IMG/VR virus record: IMGVR_UViG_3300003881_000052
Coordinates: 1-24,664 of that record
DNA from: a virus
Direction: 5' to 3' (one strand)
DNA: 24,664 nt
Shown here: piece by piece, positions 20,848 through 24,664 of the stretch
How the letters are laid out: every line of letters starts with the position of its first letter
Numbering within the stretch: the first letter of the stretch is position 1
The notes under the pieces: generated by a model
The model's database searches: none
What the model was told of the DNA's origin: nothing
What the model saw: the letters and a program-made list of their open reading frames with translations, nothing else
Made by a program: the position numbers and the translations under genes

Positions 20848-22665
20848 ATGGTAAAAAGTACAAAGGTAATTGTTCAAGAGGAGTCGGCTACCGTTTCTGA
20901 AGCCGAACACCTTAAGCAACAAATGAAGCCAAAACCCAAAGGGTTTAAGGCTGAAATTCAGGCATTAAGCCCTACTGAAGCTGAAGAAGAGCCAGTAAAA
21001 GAGGAAAAGCCTGATCCTGTCCTGGCCGCGATCGCTCAGCTGAATGAAAAAGTTGACCAGCTATCTGCCGATAAAGAAGCTTCGGATAATCGTGTGACCG
21101 AACTGGAGAGTCAGCTTGAGGACCAACGCACCGAAGCAGAAGGCGCGATCGCTGAACTACAAACTCAGCATCAGCAAGAGTTAGAGGCTGTTAATGCTGA
21201 CAAACAAGCCGCTGATGAACGCGTCACTCGTCTAGAAGGCCTGTTTAAACTCACGGGTAACCAGCACGCAACCACTGAAGCAGAAGCAACGAGTATGGAC
21301 AGTGCGCCTAATGTGAATACACTGCTTGCGTCAGAGCGATCGCCTAAGGGAATGTATCGCGAGATCCAGTCGATTTTGGACAGTGCCCAGATCGCTCAAA
21401 AATATACAGGTGCTGGTGCGTTAATCACAACGCGTGACAATCGGGAGCTAAATGCATTCATCCGTCATGCTCGCAAAGACTCTAAAACCTGGCATCAATT
21501 GCTCATGGATGTGGAATCTCATGCTAAGGCAAATGGCCTATTGCGTGGACCCTCTAGCAAGGTAACAGACCGAAATGCCGCTACTGTTGGCGCTGACATT
21601 GATGGTGGCTTCCTGGATACGCTGTCGGTCATTATGCGGACCAACAACCGCCCGCAGTATATTTTCCGTAACTTTGCCAATACTCGAATTGATTTTGCTC
21701 AGGGGCTTGGTGATACTGTGAAGGTTCCTCGTGCAGCTTATCAAACAGGCCCATCTAATCCTGATGATCGTCTGTTGTCTGGCGCTGGGTCATTTGCCAA
21801 TATCGATAGCACCAATCAGCGGCTACAAACTGGCACGGTTAGTGCTGTTATCAATGAATGGGGTCTCGGCAAAAATTCAGAACACCCGCCCGTCGGTATC
21901 CCTAGCTTTGTTCAGGCATACTCCATGATTGATCTCATGGGGTTGCTTGAGCGCAACCTGGGGGAGGATTACTACCGCTGGGAAGACATGAAGGTTCGTA
22001 GCCTATGGGCTCCTACTAGTCGTGTTGTTTATAACGATGGTGATGACGTAACAACGACCACAGCCAATGCTGATGGTAGCGTGACGCTACAGTTTCTAAA
22101 TAACCTTTATGGCTACATGCGTGGTTTGAAGATCCCAACGTATCAAGATGGTTGTTATGGCATTGTCTTGATCTCTAAGGTCTGCTCTCAGTTCCGTAAT
22201 GAAATGATTGCCGATGGCATCTGGCAAGCGCCGTCTCGTGAAGCACTGGAAGCCTTGTCTAATAGCCTGTCTATTTCTGTGGGTATGGATGTTGGTCCTA
22301 CAGATTTAGCAGCAGCCTACCAAGGTAAGCATGGCAACTTCCATATCTTTGATACTAATGCTTATGGAACTGGCACTGTTGGCACGGCTGGTGCTGATGG
22401 CGAAGGTGTACAGACTGAAACGGTAGCGGCTGGTGCTGCTACAACTCGCAGCAATTACGCCTTTGGTGCTGACACGATTGGCCGTGGCATTGGCACTGAG
22501 ATGGAGATCCGCCGAGACACCAATGACAACTTTGGTCGAGTTGGTCGATATATCTGGCGATCTGAAGAAGGCTTTGTTGCGATGGATGTTGATCCAACCG
22601 GATATTCCGACACATCGGAGGTTCCTCAACAGCTTCGTGTTTTAGACGTTCGTACGATTGGTTAA
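20848..22665 (+). CDS. Major capsid protein with N-terminal coiled-coil extension
   Basis: The 605-aa protein has a capsid-like C-terminal region from about residue 240 (DIDGGFLDTLSVIMRTNNRP, FANTRIDFAQGLGDTVKVPRAA, LRVLDVRTIG at the end) that resembles N4-gp56-type coat proteins. Before it, residues 56-138 form a strong heptad coiled coil (DQLSADKEASDNRVTELE, EGAIAELQTQHQQELEAV), like the cleavable delta or scaffold domain of many capsid proteins. A protease-like gene sits just upstream, so cleavage near the coil end (about 140-160) is plausible. It starts with ATG directly after the divergent repressor gap. It is the largest + strand gene and fits the position of the main coat. Confidence 0.85.
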   Translation: MVKSTKVIVQEESATVSEAEHLKQQMKPKPKGFKAEIQALSPTEAEEEPVKEEKPDPVLAAIAQLNEKVDQLSADKEASDNRVTELESQLEDQRTEAEGAIAELQTQHQQELEAVNADKQAADERVTRLEGLFKLTGNQHATTEAEATSMDSAPNVNTLLASERSPKGMYREIQSILDSAQIAQKYTGAGALITTRDNRELNAFIRHARKDSKTWHQLLMDVESHAKANGLLRGPSSKVTDRNAATVGADIDGGFLDTLSVIMRTNNRPQYIFRNFANTRIDFAQGLGDTVKVPRAAYQTGPSNPDDRLLSGAGSFANIDSTNQRLQTGTVSAVINEWGLGKNSEHPPVGIPSFVQAYSMIDLMGLLERNLGEDYYRWEDMKVRSLWAPTSRVVYNDGDDVTTTTANADGSVTLQFLNNLYGYMRGLKIPTYQDGCYGIVLISKVCSQFRNEMIADGIWQAPSREALEALSNSLSISVGMDVGPTDLAAAYQGKHGNFHIFDTNAYGTGTVGTAGADGEGVQTETVAAGAATTRSNYAFGADTIGRGIGTEMEIRRDTNDNFGRVGRYIWRSEEGFVAMDVDPTGYSDTSEVPQQLRVLDVRTIG

Positions 22666-22668
22666 CCC

Positions 22669-23061
22669 ATGCTTCCTACCCCTTCGCTATTTACTCCCCA
22701 GCTCGGCGGCATCGCCAAAGCAACCTATGATTTCTCGGTTCATGGCGGTCCTGTTGGCGATATTGAGCTAGACCTAAAACTTCCCGCTAATGCGATTGTT
22801 TATCAAGGGCTCATTGATGTTGTCACCGCTCCAACATCGGGCGGTTCTGCGACCGTTGCCCTCAAGATTGAAGGCGCGGCTGATTTGTTAGCCGCTATCG
22901 CAGTCGCTTCTGTGACAGACCAGCTGGATACTGTCCCTGATGGTACGGCAGCTAATGCGGTCAAGACAACGACTGAACGAACGCTGACAGTTACTGTGGC
23001 GACCGCTGCTCTAACGGCTGGCAAGTTCCACGTATACCTGTTCTATTTTCTGAGTGACTAA
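22669..23061 (+). CDS. Capsid decoration-like protein
   Basis: The 130-aa protein follows the capsid gene by 3 bp. It has a strand-rich pattern (IAKATYDFSVHGGPVGDIELDLKLPANAIVYQGLIDVV, then SGGSATVALKIEGAADLLAAI and TLTVTVATAALTAGKFHVYLFY) that I know from proteins found directly after capsid genes in many phages and prophages. This family is taken to be capsid-associated, probably a decoration or stabilising protein. No signal peptide or TM segment is seen. The stop overlaps the next ATG (TAATG). Confidence 0.6.
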   Translation: MLPTPSLFTPQLGGIAKATYDFSVHGGPVGDIELDLKLPANAIVYQGLIDVVTAPTSGGSATVALKIEGAADLLAAIAVASVTDQLDTVPDGTAANAVKTTTERTLTVTVATAALTAGKFHVYLFYFLSD

Positions 23062-23366
23062 TGTTTGACGCTGACGCTCGCAAAGCTGAGCTACAAGCTA
23101 TTTACGATGAAGGCGATGGGGGTAATTGGGCACCCATCAAAGAAATTGCCACGGGGCTGGGTATCACTAAACCCGAGGATGGCTGGGAAGCAGCGATCGC
23201 CCTCATTGTTGAAGCTGAAGCAACACAGGCAAACCCGCCTAACGACGCTAACTCAACAACTGAGATACAGAAGCTTGTTAGCCAACCACCGCCTGAAATA
23301 ACGCCATGGCGTAAACCCAGAACAGACTTATACGGCAACCGGATCCCTAGTCCATGGCAATCTTAA
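23061..23366 (+). CDS. Small head-module protein of unknown function
   Basis: This 101-aa protein has an N-terminal helical part (DADARKAELQAIYDEGDGG, then WAPIKEIATGLGITKPEDGWEAAIALIVEAE), resembling a short DNA-binding or HeH/LEM-type helical domain, and a Pro-rich end (PPPEITPWRKPRTDLYG). It overlaps the genes on both sides. Its place between the decoration and connector genes suggests a packaging or joining accessory role; this is inference from position. Confidence 0.5.
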   Translation: MFDADARKAELQAIYDEGDGGNWAPIKEIATGLGITKPEDGWEAAIALIVEAEATQANPPNDANSTTEIQKLVSQPPPEITPWRKPRTDLYGNRIPSPWQS

Positions 23367-24007
23367 CTACCGAAGAACTGGCAGCATACGCCCCTGGGGT
23401 AACTGGAGGAACAGATATTGACATTCTTGTTGCTCAAACAGCGATTGAGAGTTGGCTAGGATTCCCAATTGAGTTATCGGAACGGGTTGAAATCCTAAAG
23501 TTGACAGCCCGCTCAAAAACCACTCAGCTCAGCTACCATCCAATAGCCGATACTCCAGCACCTGTCATTGAGATAAGGCAAGGCAATGAGCGGGACAGAT
23601 TAGATCGTCAGTCAGTTGTTATTGATTGGGTTGCCCTTCAATCTGGTGATTATGTCCTAGATGCCACTGGCCTGATTTCTCTGAACATCCTCAATTCTTC
23701 TGTTAGCTTTGGTTTTAACTTAATCAGCGCGACAGAGTTAAGAGCTACGTATACAGCGGGCCTTGACTTTACCCAAGACAATCCTGAAATCAATGCGCTC
23801 AAAGCCGCAACAGGGCAAATCATTACCTATCAAAACTCAGACCAATTTAAGAGTGGAATCACAGAAATAGATATCAAAGATCAGGTCCGAAAGAAATGGA
23901 CTTCTAGTGGTGGAGGTAGTGGGGTGTCAGCAGCTGGGCAAACACCTGAATCATTTTTTAGACCATTTCAGAAGTACAAGCCACGGAGCGCAATTCTAGC
24001 GAGATAA
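23354..24007 (+). CDS. Head-tail connector (adaptor) protein
   Basis: The 217-aa protein starts MAILTTEELAAYAPGVTGG with a helix-rich N-terminus (DIDILVAQTAIESWLGFPIEL), a middle strand section (RVEILKLTAR, QSGDYVLDATGLISLNIL), then helices with EINALKAATGQIITYQNSDQFKSGITE near 160-185. This pattern (two helices, beta insert, closing helix) is usual for connector proteins that sit below the portal. It follows the decoration-type and small head genes, where such a protein is expected. Confidence 0.6.
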   Translation: MAILTTEELAAYAPGVTGGTDIDILVAQTAIESWLGFPIELSERVEILKLTARSKTTQLSYHPIADTPAPVIEIRQGNERDRLDRQSVVIDWVALQSGDYVLDATGLISLNILNSSVSFGFNLISATELRATYTAGLDFTQDNPEINALKAATGQIITYQNSDQFKSGITEIDIKDQVRKKWTSSGGGSGVSAAGQTPESFFRPFQKYKPRSAILAR

Positions 24008-24008
24008 A

Positions 24009-24413
24009 ATGTCAGAACTTACCAAGGTCATAAGTGTAGGGACAGCTTTCCCTGACCCAGATAGTCAAGATATTCTCGAGACCCAGCTTGCTAGATTTGG
24101 GTTGTTAGGTTCCGACAAAGCTGTCATCGGTGTCTATAACACCGGTTCAGTTGCCCTAAACGCGTTCAAGATCGTCTTTTTCCCAAATGCTACGGCTGAG
24201 AGCGTAGATGGCCCCAGCACCGGGGCAGAATGGACTAGCCCAACGGCAGGAAATATCATTCAACATGGCAATCCAGTGGATCCAACAACATTAGCCGGTG
24301 GGGCAAAAATGTACTTTGTGCTGGATAAACTAAGCCCCATTCACAGCTTACAGGTGCTGGCTACGGTGGCTAGTGGCGAAGGTGTGCTGAAAATTGAATT
24401 CAATAGGGGGTAG
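24009..24413 (+). CDS. Hypothetical virion protein (beta-rich)
   Basis: The 134-aa protein (MSELTKVISVGTAFPDPDS onward) has strands with hydrophobic alternation (KAVIGVYNTGSVALNAFKIVFFP, KMYFVLDKLSPIHSLQVLATV, EGVLKIEF) as in beta-sandwich virion proteins, and no membrane segment. It starts 1 bp after the connector stop and ends 2 bp before the next gene. It may be a surface or fibre-base protein; the function is unknown. Confidence 0.55.
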   Translation: MSELTKVISVGTAFPDPDSQDILETQLARFGLLGSDKAVIGVYNTGSVALNAFKIVFFPNATAESVDGPSTGAEWTSPTAGNIIQHGNPVDPTTLAGGAKMYFVLDKLSPIHSLQVLATVASGEGVLKIEFNRG

Positions 24414-24415
24414 TC

Positions 24416-24664
24416 ATGGTTGTACTGAGTAGGCCAGTGGCAGGGGGAAGTTCATCGCATACTAAAGGGTTAACTCTACGGAGGATTTCATCCCAAAGCC
24501 TTGCGGATAGTACGATTAACTTCATCGAGTTTGACACTGTTGTCAGAGACGATTTAAACGGTGCCTGGTCGGTCTCTACCCCAGAGCAGGTTGTGATTCC
24601 TGTTAATGAGGCTGGTTGGTATGTCCTATCTGGGGGTATCTATCGAGCTGAAAATAACATCGAT
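24416..24664 (+). CDS. C1q/TNF-like virion protein, 3' end cut by window
   Basis: The visible 83 residues begin MVVLSRPVAGGSSSHTKGL and contain a strand-rich section (INFIEFDTVVRDDLNGAWSV, then EQVVIPVNEAGWYVLSGGIYRAE). The 'F-x-VRDDLNGxWS, xIPxxGWYxLSGxIY' layout is typical of C1q-like jelly-roll modules found in phage fibre or capsid head-decoration proteins. It is incomplete: the open frame runs off the window. It may be a receptor-binding or capsid-fibre protein. Confidence 0.6.
   Translation, partial: MVVLSRPVAGGSSSHTKGLTLRRISSQSLADSTINFIEFDTVVRDDLNGAWSVSTPEQVVIPVNEAGWYVLSGGIYRAENNID

Noticed and set aside
1-24664. HIP1 (GCGATCGC) repeats as a CRISPR or phage-specific repeat family
   Set aside because: They are irregularly spaced single octamers with no conserved spacers; they are the known cyanobacterial genome signature, used here only as host evidence.

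Overview
The window reads as the structural (late) half of a tailed phage or prophage with a long non-contractile (siphovirus-type) tail, from a cyanobacterial host. The host call rests mainly on about 21 copies of the octamer GCGATCGC (HIP1), spread on both strands through coding and non-coding DNA, far above chance for an 8-mer in 24.7 kb. Most genes have a G+C near 50% by eye.

Layout. The late genes form two divergent arms. The right arm (+ strand, 14522-24664) is a head module: terminase small and large subunits, portal, MuF-like minor head protein, a protease-like protein, major capsid protein with a long N-terminal coiled coil, decoration-type protein, connectors, and the start of a C1q-like virion protein cut by the window end. 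The left arm (- strand, 11567 down to 1150) is a neck and tail module: neck protein, tail completion protein, major tail protein, tail assembly chaperone with a -1 frameshift extension, tape measure, distal tail protein, tail-tip hub, a small virion protein and a GH10-like glycosidase. A + strand virion-like gene (1-1176) converges on the tail arm.

The arms meet in an accessory zone (11568-14521). It holds three small phage genes and a G+C-rich gene of foreign character for a PI-PLC-like phosphodiesterase fused to a beta/gamma-crystallin-like domain. This gene lacks HIP1 sites and is flanked by two genes that both seem to have lost their 5' ends. Two more accessory units lie on the opposite strand inside the head arm: a two-TM membrane protein with a small RHH-type protein and operator-like palindromes (18808-19702), and an XRE-type repressor (20497-20757).

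Three decoding anomalies fall within about 5 kb of the tail arm. One is a textbook -1 slippery site in the chaperone. The second is an apparent +1 break near the 3' end of the tape measure. The third is a single in-frame UGA splitting the hub gene. The first is normal phage biology. The other two are recoding, prophage decay or sequence error, and cannot be told apart from this sequence alone. No integrase, tRNA, att site, CRISPR array or insertion sequence was found.
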